40,815 nt of DNA from Streptomyces sp. NTH33 (GCF_003236365.1 NZ_POTZ01000007.1:1-40815), one strand, 5' to 3'. Shown: positions 8,217 to 16,472, counted from the stretch's first letter. Translations and numbers: made by a program. Notes: generated by a model from the sequence alone, not told the origin.

Positions 8217-8340
8217 GTGTCACCAACAGCGCATCACCCCGATGACACCACCCGCTGCATCACCCCAGACCAGACGCCCGCAGCCACCCAGTGACACCCA
8301 CCGCAGAACCAGTGACACCCTCATTCAGATTCGCACCCCC
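8217..8340. mobile_element. Right end of the Mu/Tn7-like transposon with transposase-binding repeats
   Basis: Short repeats of one core occur here: GTGTCACC at 8217, ATGACACC at 8242, GTGACACC at 8291 and GTGACACC at 8312, the last two within a repeated CCAGTGACACCC and 21 bases apart. GCATCACCCC also occurs twice (8231, 8257). Such arrays are the transposase-binding sites of Tn7- and Tn5053-like ends. Helicase-homologous sequence resumes exactly at 8341, so the element ends at or a few bases before that point (a CA dinucleotide at 8333-8334 followed by five C may be end plus flank). I found no matching left end near 3690-4450. Confidence 0.7.
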
Positions 8341-10737
8341 ATGGTGGCGGTGTGCTCGCTGGAGAACGACCCCGTGCTGAACGAGCTGGGGGTGCGCACC
8401 ACCACCAACCCGATCCAGCTCGCCCTGTGGGCCGGGCACGGGCCGGTCATCGTGTTCGCCACGTACGCCTCTCTCGTGGACCGCGAGGACTTCGATGACC
8501 CGATGGGTCAGGGGCGCGTTCGCGGGCCGCTGGAGGCCGCTCTGGCGGGTGGAGAGCGCCTGTACGGGCAGCGGATGGACGGTTTTTCGCTCGCCATCAT
8601 CGATGAGGCCCACTCAACCGCAGGCGATCTTGGCAGGCCATGGGCGGCGATCCACGACAACGCCCGCATCCCCGCCGACTTCCGGCTCTATCTCACTGCC
8701 ACCCCACGCATCCTGGCTTCCCCCCGGCCGCAGAAAGTCGCGGACAGCGAGGAACTCGAGATCGCGTCAATGGGCCAGGTCTCGGAAACCTACGGGCCCT
8801 GGCTTGCCGAGCTCGGGCTCTCGGAGGCGATCGAGCGCGAGATCCTCGCCGGGTTCGAGATCGACGTCCTGGAGATCCGCGACCCCTCCCCCGTCCTCGG
8901 GGAATCGGAGGAAGCACAGCGAGGCCGGCGCCTCGCTCTGCTGCAGACGGCGCTCCTGGAGCACGCCGCAAGGTGGAACCTGCGCACCGTCATGACGTTC
9001 CACCAGAAGGTGGAAGAGGCCGCCGTGTTCGCGGAGAAACTGCCCCAGACGGCTGCGGAGCTGTACATCAACGACGCCTCCCACGACGACCTGGCGGCCG
9101 CGGACCGGCTCCCCGCATCGTCAATCGACGCGGAGTTCTACGAGCTGGAGGCCGGACGCCACGTACCCCCGGACCGGGTGTGGTCGGCGTGGCTGTGCGG
9201 CGACCACCTCGTGTCCGAGCGGCGCGAGGTCCTGCGCCAGTTCGCCAACGGCATCGACGCGGCCGGCCGCCGAGTCCACCGCGCCTTCCTCGCCAGCGTT
9301 CGCGTCCTCGGGGAAGGCGTGGACATCACCGGCGAACGGGGAGTCGAGGCCGTCTGCTTCGCCGACACCCGCGGCTCGCAGGTAGAGATCGTGCAGAACA
9401 TCGGCCGCGCGCTCCGCCTCAACAAGGACGGCTCCACCAAAGTCGCGCGGATCATCGTGCCGGTGTTCCTGGAGCCCGGCGAGGACCCGACCGACATGGT
9501 CGCCAGCGCCTCGTTCCGCCCCCTTGTAGCCGTCCTCCAGGGCCTGCGCAGTCATGACGAACGACTCGTCGAGCAGCTCGCCTCCCGCGCGCTCACCAGC
9601 GGCAAGCGCAAGGTACACATCCGGCGCGATGAGGAAGGACGGATCGTCGAGGCCGGCGGCGCGGTGGGCGCGGACCAGGAGCAGGACGACACCGACGGTG
9701 CGGTCGAGTCGGCGCTGCTGCACTTCTCCTCCCCCAGGGACGCGGCGACCATCGCGGCCTTCCTGCGCACGCGGGTGTACCGGCCGGAGTCCCTGGTGTG
9801 GCTGGAGGGCTACCAGGCCCTGCTGCGCTGGCGTGCGGAGAACGAGATCACCGGGCTCTACGCCGTCCCCTACGACGTTGAGGTCGAAGTCGGGGCGACG
9901 AAGGCGTTTCCACTTGGGCGATGGGTCCACCAGCAGCGCAAAGCGCTGCGGGCGGGCGAGCTGGAGGAGCGGCGCAAGACCCTGCTGGACGCGCCGGAGG
10001 CCGGCATGGTCTGGGAGCCGGGCGAAGAGGCGTGGGAGACCAAGCTCGCCGCGCTGCGCTCCTACCGGCAGGCCACAGGCCACCTCGCCCCCCGGCAGGA
10101 CGCCGTCTGGGGTGAGAGCGAAGCCGAGGGCCTCGTCCCGGTCGGCCAGCACATGGCCAACCTCCGCCGGAAAGGCGGCCTCGGGAAGGACCCCGAGCGC
10201 GCCGCGGTGCGGTCCGCGCAGTTGACCGCCATCGATGAGGACTGGGACTGCCCGTGGCCGCTCGACTGGCAACGGCATTACCGCGTCCTCGCCGACCTCG
10301 TCGACGCCGACGGCCACCTTCCCGACATCGCACCTGGCGTGACCTTCGACGGCGACGACATCGGACGATGGCTCCAGCGGCAGACCCAGCCGACCGCCTG
10401 GGCGCAGCTGTCGAGCGAGCAGCAGGAGCGGCTGTCAAAGCTGGGCTTGAAGCCCGTTGAGGTTCCGTCTCCGGCCCCGAAGGCCAAGCGCTCGGCAAAG
10501 CCGAGCAAGGCGCAGCAGGCATTCCAGCGCGGCCTGGCGGCCCTCGCGCAGTGGGTCGAGAGGGAGGGCCAGCGGTCGGTCCCGCGTGGCCACAGCGAAG
10601 AGATCACGGTCGACGGCGAGGCGGAGCCGATGCTCGTGAAGCTGGGCGTATGGATCTCCAACACCAAGCAGCGCCGCGGCAAACTCACACAGGAACAGTG
10701 CGACGCACTGCGGAAGCTGGGCATCGACTGGATCTGA
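8341..10737 (+). pseudogene. 5'-truncated second TtrA-like helicase
   Basis: From ATG 8341 the product (798 codons) aligns with residues 89-886 of the helicase at 1026 and is similar along its whole length, with small substitutions and few indels. Motif II (DEAH in IIDEAHSTAG), TATPR and QNIGRALRLN are kept, as are the C-terminal helicase-associated repeats. The first 88 residues, including Walker A, are missing and replaced by the transposon end. An in-frame ATG at 8242 would add 33 unrelated residues read from the transposon. No ribosome site precedes 8341. A protein without Walker A cannot be a normal ATPase, so I call it a pseudogene. The rest of the frame is open, which suggests recent loss or selection on the remainder. 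Confidence 0.85.
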
Positions 10738-10784
10738 CGGTCGTCGGCGAGGACCCTCTCGTTTGGCAATGATCCGAGGCTGGG

Positions 10785-11363
10785 TCAGGGGCGCGGGGGC
10801 GGGGTGGTGAGGTACGGAGCGAGTTGGGCTTCAAGGTCGGCGATGCGTTTGTCCATGAAGCGGTTGTTCTGGCGGGCGCTGGTCAGTCGTTCTTGGATCT
10901 GCTGGTTGTCCTGGGTGAGTTGTCGTACGTGCTGCTTCAGCGTGGTGTTCTCCGTGACGATGCGCTGAAGTGAGCCTTCGGGGAGATCGTGTTCGAGGTC
11001 GCGGATCTTGCCGAGGAGTTCTGCGATGCGGGTGCGCTGGGTGCGGATTTCGCGCTGGGCTTGGGTGAGTGCGTCTTCGGCGTTGAGTGCACGTTCCTTC
11101 CAGGCGGACTGTGCGCGGCTGCCGCTGTTGGAGACTCCGGGATGGGGTCTGCTTGCTCGGTTGGCCTGCTCGATCAGGGCTCTGGCCTGCTGGTTTTGAT
11201 AGAGGAAGGTGCGTGAGACGCGGGCGGTACGGGCAAGGGCTGCGACGGTGACAGGCGTATGGTCGCGTGCTGCGCCCGCCAGGGCGGTCTGGAGGCGTTC
11301 GAGCATCTCCTGGGTGGCTTGGCGGCGGGCTTGGACGGCCGCGTCGGTGCGGGAACTGCTCAT
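10785..11363 (-). CDS. TnpC-like accessory protein of a Tn554-type module (DUF6262-like)
   Basis: A 192-residue protein. The N-terminal half has an HTH-like segment (VAALARTARVSRTFLYQN). A long coiled coil follows, with ALNAEDALTQAQREIRTQRT in its first part and DLEAQLAPYL near the C-terminus. This layout is that of the third protein of Tn554-like three-gene recombinase modules (TnpA, TnpB, TnpC), which assists two tyrosine recombinases in integration. ATG 11363 overlaps the stop of the preceding tnpB fragment (ATGA). Its partners are broken or absent, so it is probably a leftover. It ends 48 bases from the helicase pseudogene, convergent to it. Confidence 0.75.
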   Translation of the reverse strand: MSSSRTDAAVQARRQATQEMLERLQTALAGAARDHTPVTVAALARTARVSRTFLYQNQQARALIEQANRASRPHPGVSNSGSRAQSAWKERALNAEDALTQAQREIRTQRTRIAELLGKIRDLEHDLPEGSLQRIVTENTTLKQHVRQLTQDNQQIQERLTSARQNNRFMDKRIADLEAQLAPYLTTPPPRP

Positions 11364-11803
11364 GGCTGTCCTGTGGCGTGGTCGGGGGCCTGCAGTGCGG
11401 CAAGGTCTCGGGCGCGGAAGGCGGTGCTCCAGGTGCGGTGGAGGTAGTCCTGGGGGCGCCGCAGGTCCAGGGTGAGGGCTTCGTCGAGGATGCCGAGGGC
11501 GGCCAGGGCCTGCTCGAGTCCTTTGATGGCCTGGGCGGTGGGCTCGAAGACGGTGTGGAGGTAGTCGGCGGTTGCGTCGTCTGGGGCGTTCTCGGCGATG
11601 GAGCGCCACTGTTCGGCTTTGCGTCGCCAGTAGAGGAGGTCTGCGCCGGAGAGGACGAAGTTGTCGCAGTTCTCGCAGTCGAGTTTCCAGGGGCAGGATC
11701 CGCCGTCGACGACGGGTTGGTAGGTGCAGAATCCCCCGTCGGCGGGGGTACTGCGGCGGGAGAGGTCCAGGGCCAGGGCGAGGGCTGTCTCGCGGTCTAT
11801 GAA
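11360..11803 (-). pseudogene. C-terminal fragment of a Tn554-type TnpB recombinase
   Basis: About 147 codons remain, beginning FIDRETALALALDL at the boundary of the IS5-type element (11804). The fragment carries the cysteine-rich tail of these recombinases (GFCTYQPV, GGSCPWKLDCENCDNF) and the helix LLYWRRKAEQWRSIAEN. The catalytic R-H-R-Y part and the whole of tnpA are missing. They are not found on the far side of the IS element either, so insertion was accompanied or followed by deletion. The stop overlaps the tnpC start, so the original operon order is kept. Confidence 0.75.
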
Positions 11804-11826
11804 GCTGTTGTCTTTTCGATCTTGAG
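11804..11826 (+). repeat. Left inverted repeat of the IS5-type element
   Basis: This 23-bp repeat matches 13443-13465 in inverted orientation at 20 positions. It cuts into the tnpB recombinase frame. Confidence 0.75.
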
Positions 11827-11887
11827 CGGTGGCGGTCGAACGCGGGTTCCCGGTTGGGTGATCCTGCCGTGGCCAGCGCATGAAGAC

Positions 11888-11941
11888 GGGGCCTCCTGAA
11901 CAGCTCGTGGGTGTCGAATCCATAGAGCAACAGGAGGCCCC
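11888..11941 (+). promoter_or_regulatory. Hairpin sequestering the transposase ribosome-binding site
   Basis: GGGGCCTCCTG (11888-11898) pairs perfectly with CAGGAGGCCCC (11931-11941) across a 32-nt loop. The 3' arm contains the AGGAGG ribosome site of the transposase. Transcripts entering from outside would fold this way and block translation, while a start inside the loop would leave the site free. This is a known strategy of insertion sequences to stay silent when read through. Confidence 0.7.
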
Positions 11942-11942
11942 G

Positions 11943-12863
11943 ATGCCGCAGTCTTCCGTGCCGATGGCCGGGCAGTCCAACTCGGCTGCTCCATCGTGTG
12001 ATTGCCTCGCGCACGTGTACGGCAACGCGGCCGACGGGCCGCCCGAGCGGCAGCGCCGGTATCCGACGGACATGACGGACGCGGAGTGGGCCGAGGTCCG
12101 GCCGCTGCTGCCGGTGCCGGGCTGGATGCAAGGCCGGGGCGGCCGGCCCGAGGGGTACTGCCACCGGACGATGCTGGATGCGATCCGCTATCTCGTGGAC
12201 AACGGAATCAAATGGCGGGCCATGCCCGCCGACTTCCCGCCGTGGGACCGGGTGTACGCATTCTTCCGCCGCTGGCGCGACCACACCCTGATCAAGGAGT
12301 TCCACGACCGGCTGCGCGCGCAGGTCCGCACGATGCTGGGGCGGGATGCGGAGCCGACGGCCGGGGTGATCGACTCGCAGTCCGTCAAGGCGGACGCCGT
12401 CGTCGGCGCGGACAGCCGCGGCTTCGACGGCGGCAAACTGGTCAACGGCCGCAAGCGGCACGTCGTGGTCGACACCCTTGGCCTGCTGCTGGGCGTCATG
12501 GTCACCGCCGCGGACATCGGCGACCGCACCGCCGCCCAGGACCTGCTGCGGCAGGTCGCCGACACCCACCACCGCCTCGCCCTCATCTGGGCCGACGGCG
12601 GCTACACCGGCAACCTCGTCGAGCACTGCCTGGCCAGGCTCGCCCTGGTCCTGGCGATCGTCAAGCGCAGCGACGACGTCAAGGGGTTCGTGGTGCTGCC
12701 CAAGCGGTGGATCGTCGAGCGCCTCTTCGCCCACCTGATGCGCAGTCGCCGCCTGGTCCGCGACGTCGAACGCCGCACCACCAGCGCCGAGGCGATGGTC
12801 TACTGGTCGATGACCCTGCTCATGACCCGCCGCCTGGCCCGGACACGCCCGCAGCCAGCGTGA
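11943..12863 (+). CDS. IS5-family DDE transposase
   Basis: A 306-residue transposase. It opens the conserved core with YPTDMTDAEWAEVRPLLP (40-57), followed by GRPEGYCHRTMLDAIRYLV. The catalytic triad is Asp144 (GVIDSQSVK), Asp218 (IWADGGYTG) and Glu259 (RWIVERLFAHLMRSRRL); the Y-[12]-W-like tail SAEAMVYWSMTLLMTRRLA is also present. All key residues are kept, so it should be functional. ATG 11943 is chosen over upstream starts because AGGAGG (11932-11937) lies directly before it. Its last 44 bases overlap the end of the antisense gene at 12820. Confidence 0.88.
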   Translation: MPQSSVPMAGQSNSAAPSCDCLAHVYGNAADGPPERQRRYPTDMTDAEWAEVRPLLPVPGWMQGRGGRPEGYCHRTMLDAIRYLVDNGIKWRAMPADFPPWDRVYAFFRRWRDHTLIKEFHDRLRAQVRTMLGRDAEPTAGVIDSQSVKADAVVGADSRGFDGGKLVNGRKRHVVVDTLGLLLGVMVTAADIGDRTAAQDLLRQVADTHHRLALIWADGGYTGNLVEHCLARLALVLAIVKRSDDVKGFVVLPKRWIVERLFAHLMRSRRLVRDVERRTTSAEAMVYWSMTLLMTRRLARTRPQPA

Positions 12864-13356
12864 ACCGGCCCGGCGCCGGCTCGGCCAGCCAGCCGCGCGC
12901 GACCAGGCGCTTCGCCTTCGACCGCAGCGCCTCCACCCGCGCCGGCACCACGTCCATACCGAACGCGGCGGCCATCTCCTGGCAGGACAGCGGCCCTTGA
13001 TGGAGCCGGACCCGATCGGCGAGGACCTGCAGGATGCGCTGGTAGTCCACCGACAGCACCGACCAGGCCAGCCCCTCACGCCACACCGGCACCTGCGACT
13101 TCGGCTTCGCCGCATCCCCGGCCGCCGACCGCGTGTCCGCGTCCCGCAGACCCCCGGTGACCTCCATGTCGATGGTGTTGCCGCGGTCCGGGGCCAGCAC
13201 CGTATCGACCCGCCTGCGGGCGATCGCCCACTCCTGCCACTCCTGCTCGGCCGCGGCCAACTCGGCCTGGATGCGGTCGGCCTCCTCCCGCAGCTCGTCC
13301 ACACGACGACGGGCAGCGAGCTCGTGCTGTTCCAGCAACCCCACCACCGACGGCAT
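12820..13356 (-). CDS. IS-associated coiled-coil protein with a C-terminal winged-helix-like domain
   Basis: A 178-residue protein of a kind often seen beside Streptomyces IS5-type transposases; no function is known to me. The N-terminal half is a coiled coil (LLEQHELAARRRVDELREEA and following). The C-terminal half (about 105-170: YQRILQVLADRV..LSCQEMAAAFGMDV..VEALRSKAKRLVARGWL) reads like a winged helix. ATG 13356 is preferred over the ATG nine codons upstream because GGAGG lies 6 bases before it. It is inside the inverted repeats and tail-to-tail with the transposase, so it is part of the element. A DNA-binding accessory or regulator of transposition is a reasonable guess only. Confidence 0.7.
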   Translation of the reverse strand: MPSVVGLLEQHELAARRRVDELREEADRIQAELAAAEQEWQEWAIARRRVDTVLAPDRGNTIDMEVTGGLRDADTRSAAGDAAKPKSQVPVWREGLAWSVLSVDYQRILQVLADRVRLHQGPLSCQEMAAAFGMDVVPARVEALRSKAKRLVARGWLAEPAPGRFTLAAGVSGPGGGS

Positions 13357-13442
13357 CCACGACCTCCACGGGAACGACGACACGACAGGCCACCACTCCC
13401 ACCAGACCGCCGCCGCTATGCCCGACCAGCGAAAACGCCGTC

Positions 13443-13465
13443 CTCAAGCCCGGAAAGACAACAGC
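13443..13465 (-). repeat. Right inverted repeat of the IS5-type element
   Basis: The reverse complement of this stretch matches 11804-11826 at 20 of 23 positions. Confidence 0.75.
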
Positions 13466-13467
13466 CT

Positions 13468-13510
13468 CTCAGGAGTTCACGGCAGAGCCGGACTCAGGAG
13501 TTCACGGCAG
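13468..13510. repeat. 18-bp direct repeat at the IS/catabolic-region border
   Basis: CTCAGGAGTTCACGGCAG occurs at 13468-13485 and again at 13493-13510, 25 bases apart. The second copy is the 3' end of the solute-binding protein gene, so the first is a duplicated gene tail next to the IS end. It is probably a scar of insertion or rearrangement. Confidence 0.8.
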
Positions 13511-14423
13511 GGTCGAGCTCGGTCTCCTTCTCGGTGAGGGCGTCGCCCTCACCGCCGTACTTCTTGAGGATGTTCTGGTATTCTCCGGACGCTATCACCT
13601 TGCGCAGCGTGTCCCGCAGCAGGTTCGCCAGCTCGGTGTCGTTCTTGTCGACGCAGATGGTCAGCACGGACCGGTCGATCGCCTTGTCGACGAAGTCGAA
13701 GGTGGAACCTCCGTTCGCGGTCTCGGCGACGTGCTTGAGCTGAATGCCGATGCCAACAAAGGCGTCGATCTTGCCGCTCTGGAGCTGCAGCAGCCCGTCC
13801 GCGCTCTTGTCGTACAGCTTCGGCTTGATGGGCTTGAGGCCCTTGCTCTCACACACGTTCTTCTGGAAGGCGTTGAGTGCCATGTGGCTGTTGCCGCCCC
13901 GGACGATGCCCACGGATTTGCCGCACAGGTCGGTGGCGTCCTTGATGCCGGCCGGGTTCCCCTTCTGGACGATCGGTGCGCTGGCGGTGCGGATGAATGG
14001 CACCATGTGCACCGATTCCTCCCGCTCCTTGGTCGGGGTCATCGCGCTCCAGGTGACATCCACACGGTGGGACTTCAGTGCCGAGACCTGGTTAGCCATG
14101 GGCGACTCGACGAACTCCACCCGCACGCCCAGGCGTGCGGCCATTGCATGGGCGAGGTCCGGGATGAGACCCGTCACCTCACTGCCGGGCTTCTCGGTCA
14201 GCGGGGAGGTCGAGGTCACGGTTCCTATCTTCAGGACACCCGAGTCTTTGACGGACGAGGGCAGACGCTCGTGCAGTGCGGGGTCGGTCGCCTTGTCGGT
14301 CGACGCGCCCGCGGCTTCGCTGCTTCCGCCGCAGCCGGTCGCAAGGAGGGCGCAGGCTGCGAGCAGAGCGCCAAGGGCAAGGTGAGAACGTGCGGTGGCA
14401 CGACTCTTGGGGGCGGTGGTCAT
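13494..14423 (-). CDS. ABC transporter solute-binding lipoprotein (polar amino acid type, SBP family 3)
   Basis: A 309-residue exported lipoprotein. The signal peptide ends in the lipobox LATGC (lipid-modified Cys about residue 31). The mature part shows family-3 hallmarks: GVLKIGTVTSTSPL, GLIPDLAHAMAARLGV, TPTKEREESV and KIDAFVGIG. In amino acid binders of this family an Asp follows the D-A pair (D-A-x-x-x-D) and holds the substrate ammonium group; here that position is Ile. This suggests a ligand without an alpha-amino group, perhaps an aromatic acid. The gene closes the operon of gentisate dioxygenase and the FAH hydrolase. The matching permease and ATPase lie at 18892-20564 on the other strand. 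The start has GAGGAG upstream. Family is secure; ligand is inferred. Confidence 0.85.
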   Translation of the reverse strand: MTTAPKSRATARSHLALGALLAACALLATGCGGSSEAAGASTDKATDPALHERLPSSVKDSGVLKIGTVTSTSPLTEKPGSEVTGLIPDLAHAMAARLGVRVEFVESPMANQVSALKSHRVDVTWSAMTPTKEREESVHMVPFIRTASAPIVQKGNPAGIKDATDLCGKSVGIVRGGNSHMALNAFQKNVCESKGLKPIKPKLYDKSADGLLQLQSGKIDAFVGIGIQLKHVAETANGGSTFDFVDKAIDRSVLTICVDKNDTELANLLRDTLRKVIASGEYQNILKKYGGEGDALTEKETELDPAVNS

Positions 14424-14561
14424 TGCGGTGGCTCCTCGCCGTCGAAGAAGTCCGTCGACTCTTGGTGGGTGTGGTGTCCTGTGTTCGTAGAAGGACCAGC
14501 GGGCACAGTGCCCCCGCCGGACCCTGAGGCCCGTGCCTGCCCGGGCGGGCCTTGGCCTGCG

Positions 14562-15413
14562 TCAGCGGGCCTTGACCTCCATCGTCAGCTCGCCTATCGC
14601 CGGGATGGTGAGGACCACCGTGTCCCCGGGCACGATGGGGCCCACGCCCTCCGGGGTGCCGGTGGCGATGATGTCGCCGGGCTGGAGGGTCATGACCTCG
14701 GAATAGGCGGCGATGAGCTTGGCGATGGACCAGATCAGGTAGGAGGTGTTCGACTTCTGCCGGAGCTCTCCGTTGACGGTGAGCCAGAAGTCCAGGTCCT
14801 CCGGGTCCTCCACCTCGTCGGCGGTCAGGATGTACGGGCCGATCGGGGTGAAGGTGTCCATGGACTTGCGGAACGAGCGGTCCTCGTCGCCGCGCAGTGT
14901 GATGTCCATCAGGGGCGTGTAGCCGAAGACGTAGTCCAGGGCATCCTCCTCCAACACACCCTTCGCCTCCCGGCCGATAACCGCGCCGATCTCCGCCTCA
15001 TGGTCGAACCGCCGGTCCGGCCAGGGCAGTTCGATCGCTCCGTCCGGCCCCACAATGGAGGTCACCGCCTTCAGGAAGCCCTTGCGGACCTCGACGGTCA
15101 GGATCTTGCGGTCCTGGTAGACGCCCTTTTCGCCACCCATCTCCGCCTGGTGCTTGTGGTAGTTGACGGGAGCGGCGAACAGGTCGCGGGGCTGGGGCTG
15201 AGGGGCGCGGATCCTTGCGTCGGACAGCGGCGTGCCGCCGCCGGCGGCCGCGCGCCGTGCGGCCTCGCCCTTCACCTCGGGCCATGCCTCGATGAGGGCG
15301 TTCATCCGCTCCTTGGGCGCCGTGTGCTCGGAGACGAGGCCAGTGATGTCGACCAGGGTCTGGTCGTGTGCCTCGACCCCGAGACGGTAGTCATCGAATA
15401 CGTAGAGCTTCAC
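14562..15413 (-). CDS. FAH-family hydrolase (maleylpyruvate or fumarylpyruvate hydrolase)
   Basis: A 283-residue protein of the fumarylacetoacetate hydrolase family. Metal ligands are visible as Glu139 and Glu141 in FDHEAEIGAVIG and Asp170 in TPLMDITLRG. SFRKSMDTFTPIGPYI and GTPEGVGPI are the other family motifs. The GTG start at 15413 has GGAGG 7 bases upstream and overlaps the dioxygenase stop (GTGA). Next to gentisate dioxygenase the substrate should be maleylpyruvate or its fumaryl isomer, cleaved to pyruvate plus maleate or fumarate. No maleylpyruvate isomerase gene is in the window, which favours direct hydrolysis to maleate. Which isomer is used cannot be read from the sequence. Confidence 0.85.
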   Translation of the reverse strand: MKLYVFDDYRLGVEAHDQTLVDITGLVSEHTAPKERMNALIEAWPEVKGEAARRAAAGGGTPLSDARIRAPQPQPRDLFAAPVNYHKHQAEMGGEKGVYQDRKILTVEVRKGFLKAVTSIVGPDGAIELPWPDRRFDHEAEIGAVIGREAKGVLEEDALDYVFGYTPLMDITLRGDEDRSFRKSMDTFTPIGPYILTADEVEDPEDLDFWLTVNGELRQKSNTSYLIWSIAKLIAAYSEVMTLQPGDIIATGTPEGVGPIVPGDTVVLTIPAIGELTMEVKAR

Positions 15414-16459
15414 GCGCTCGCCTCCGTCCGCCCGAGGCCGAGCGCCTCGACAGCGGGCCTGTCTGTGTAGGAGAAGAGAAGGGCGTCCTCGCCCTCCGGG
15501 TTGTGATGGCTGTGCTCGCTCCAGAGCGGAACGGCGAAGGTGTCGCCCTTGGTCCATTCGTACCGCTCTCCGTCGATCACGGAGTGTCCCGAGCCGCGCA
15601 CCACGTGATACACGGTTCCGTGGGTGTGGCGGTGGGACTTGGTGTCGACCCTCGGGCGGATGAGCTGCAGGTAGGCCGCGATGTTCGTCATCACCGGCCC
15701 GTCGGTGCGGGGGTTGCGGTACTCGACGACAATGTCGTCGTACGGGTCGCCTGGGAGGGCGCGCAGGTGGTCGATGGCTTCGAGAGCGTCCCTGAGCTTG
15801 AACATCAGCGGCTGGGCGACGTCGGCCGGTGCCGCGTCCCAGGCGGGCGCGACGGTCCCGTTGAGGAGTTGCTCCGGCACCGGCCGCTGCACCGGCTGCA
15901 GGGTTTCGGTCTCCTGGATGGTGTAGAGGCTGAGCTTGTTCACCAGGGGTGAGTCCAGGCCGTCCAGCCAGATCATCGGACCCTCGCCGGTGTGACCGTG
16001 CTCGTGCCAGTGGCCGCCCGGCGTCAGGAGGAAGTCGCCCTCCTCCATGGGCACACGCTGCCCGTTGACCACGGTGTAAGCGCCTTCGCCTTCGATGATG
16101 AAGCGCAGGGCGGACGGAGTGTGGCGGTGCGGCGGCGCGATCTCTCCCGGCAGCACGAGCTGCAGGGCCGCCCAGAGGCTGTCCGTGGCGGCGGTGCGCT
16201 GCCCCGGCGGGCAGCCGGGGTTGCGGAAGCCGAGGACGCGGCGCGCGGCGTCCTCCATGGAGACGATCTCGCCAGCCTTCATGAGGTGGTCCCTGGCGTC
16301 GGCGTATCGCCACAGGTGAGGACGCATGGTGGTGCTGGGCTTCTCGCCGATTCCCCCCATGAGCTGCCAGAGGGGAGAGAGGTGGTTCTCCTTCAGTTCG
16401 GTATAGAAGCGCTCCTCCGGCGTGGCCGGTGACTCCGGCCCAACGGTATGGGTTGTCAC
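15410..16459 (-). CDS. Gentisate 1,2-dioxygenase
   Basis: A 349-residue bicupin Fe(II) dioxygenase that opens the gentisate ring to maleylpyruvate. The N-terminal cupin carries PPHRHTPSALRFIIEGEGAY and GDFLLTPGGHWHEHGH; the second cupin has SHRHTHGTVYHVVRGSG and SEHSHHN. HLWRYADARDHLMKAG and RRVLGFRNPG are also typical of this enzyme. I place the start at GTG 16459 because GGAG lies 5 bases before it; ATG 16474 has no ribosome site. It leads the operon dioxygenase, hydrolase, solute-binding protein and diverges from an IclR regulator. The assignment is strong, although 1-hydroxy-2-naphthoate and salicylate dioxygenases share the fold. Confidence 0.88.
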   Translation of the reverse strand: MTTHTVGPESPATPEERFYTELKENHLSPLWQLMGGIGEKPSTTMRPHLWRYADARDHLMKAGEIVSMEDAARRVLGFRNPGCPPGQRTAATDSLWAALQLVLPGEIAPPHRHTPSALRFIIEGEGAYTVVNGQRVPMEEGDFLLTPGGHWHEHGHTGEGPMIWLDGLDSPLVNKLSLYTIQETETLQPVQRPVPEQLLNGTVAPAWDAAPADVAQPLMFKLRDALEAIDHLRALPGDPYDDIVVEYRNPRTDGPVMTNIAAYLQLIRPRVDTKSHRHTHGTVYHVVRGSGHSVIDGERYEWTKGDTFAVPLWSEHSHHNPEGEDALLFSYTDRPAVEALGLGRTEASA

Positions 16460-16472
16460 AACCACTCCAAGC

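Larger units (their letters stand above)
11804..13465. mobile_element. IS5-type insertion sequence with an antisense second gene
   Basis: Imperfect terminal inverted repeats bound the element: GCTGTTGTCTTTTCGATCTT (11804-11823, continuing GAG) and, at 13443-13465, the reverse complement of a sequence with 20 of 23 positions identical. Between them lie an intact IS5-family transposase (+) and a 178-residue protein (-) that overlap at their 3' ends. At 1662 bp it is longer than most two-ended IS5 elements because of the second gene. I see no target duplication at the outer edges (ATGAA left, CTCTC right), which agrees with a deletion next to it. Confidence 0.75.

Noticed and set aside
6608-8245. 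Long plus-strand frame opposite the transposase
   Set aside because: The minus strand has a complete DD35E transposase; the plus-strand product is low-complexity and basic.
10785-13304. Single minus-strand frame of 839 codons across tnpC and the IS
   Set aside because: It joins tnpC to antisense reading of the transposase; the true tnpC starts at 11363.
14562-16313. One 583-codon minus-strand frame as a fusion enzyme
   Set aside because: Only the last 283 codons are the FAH hydrolase; the upstream part is out-of-frame reading of gentisate dioxygenase.
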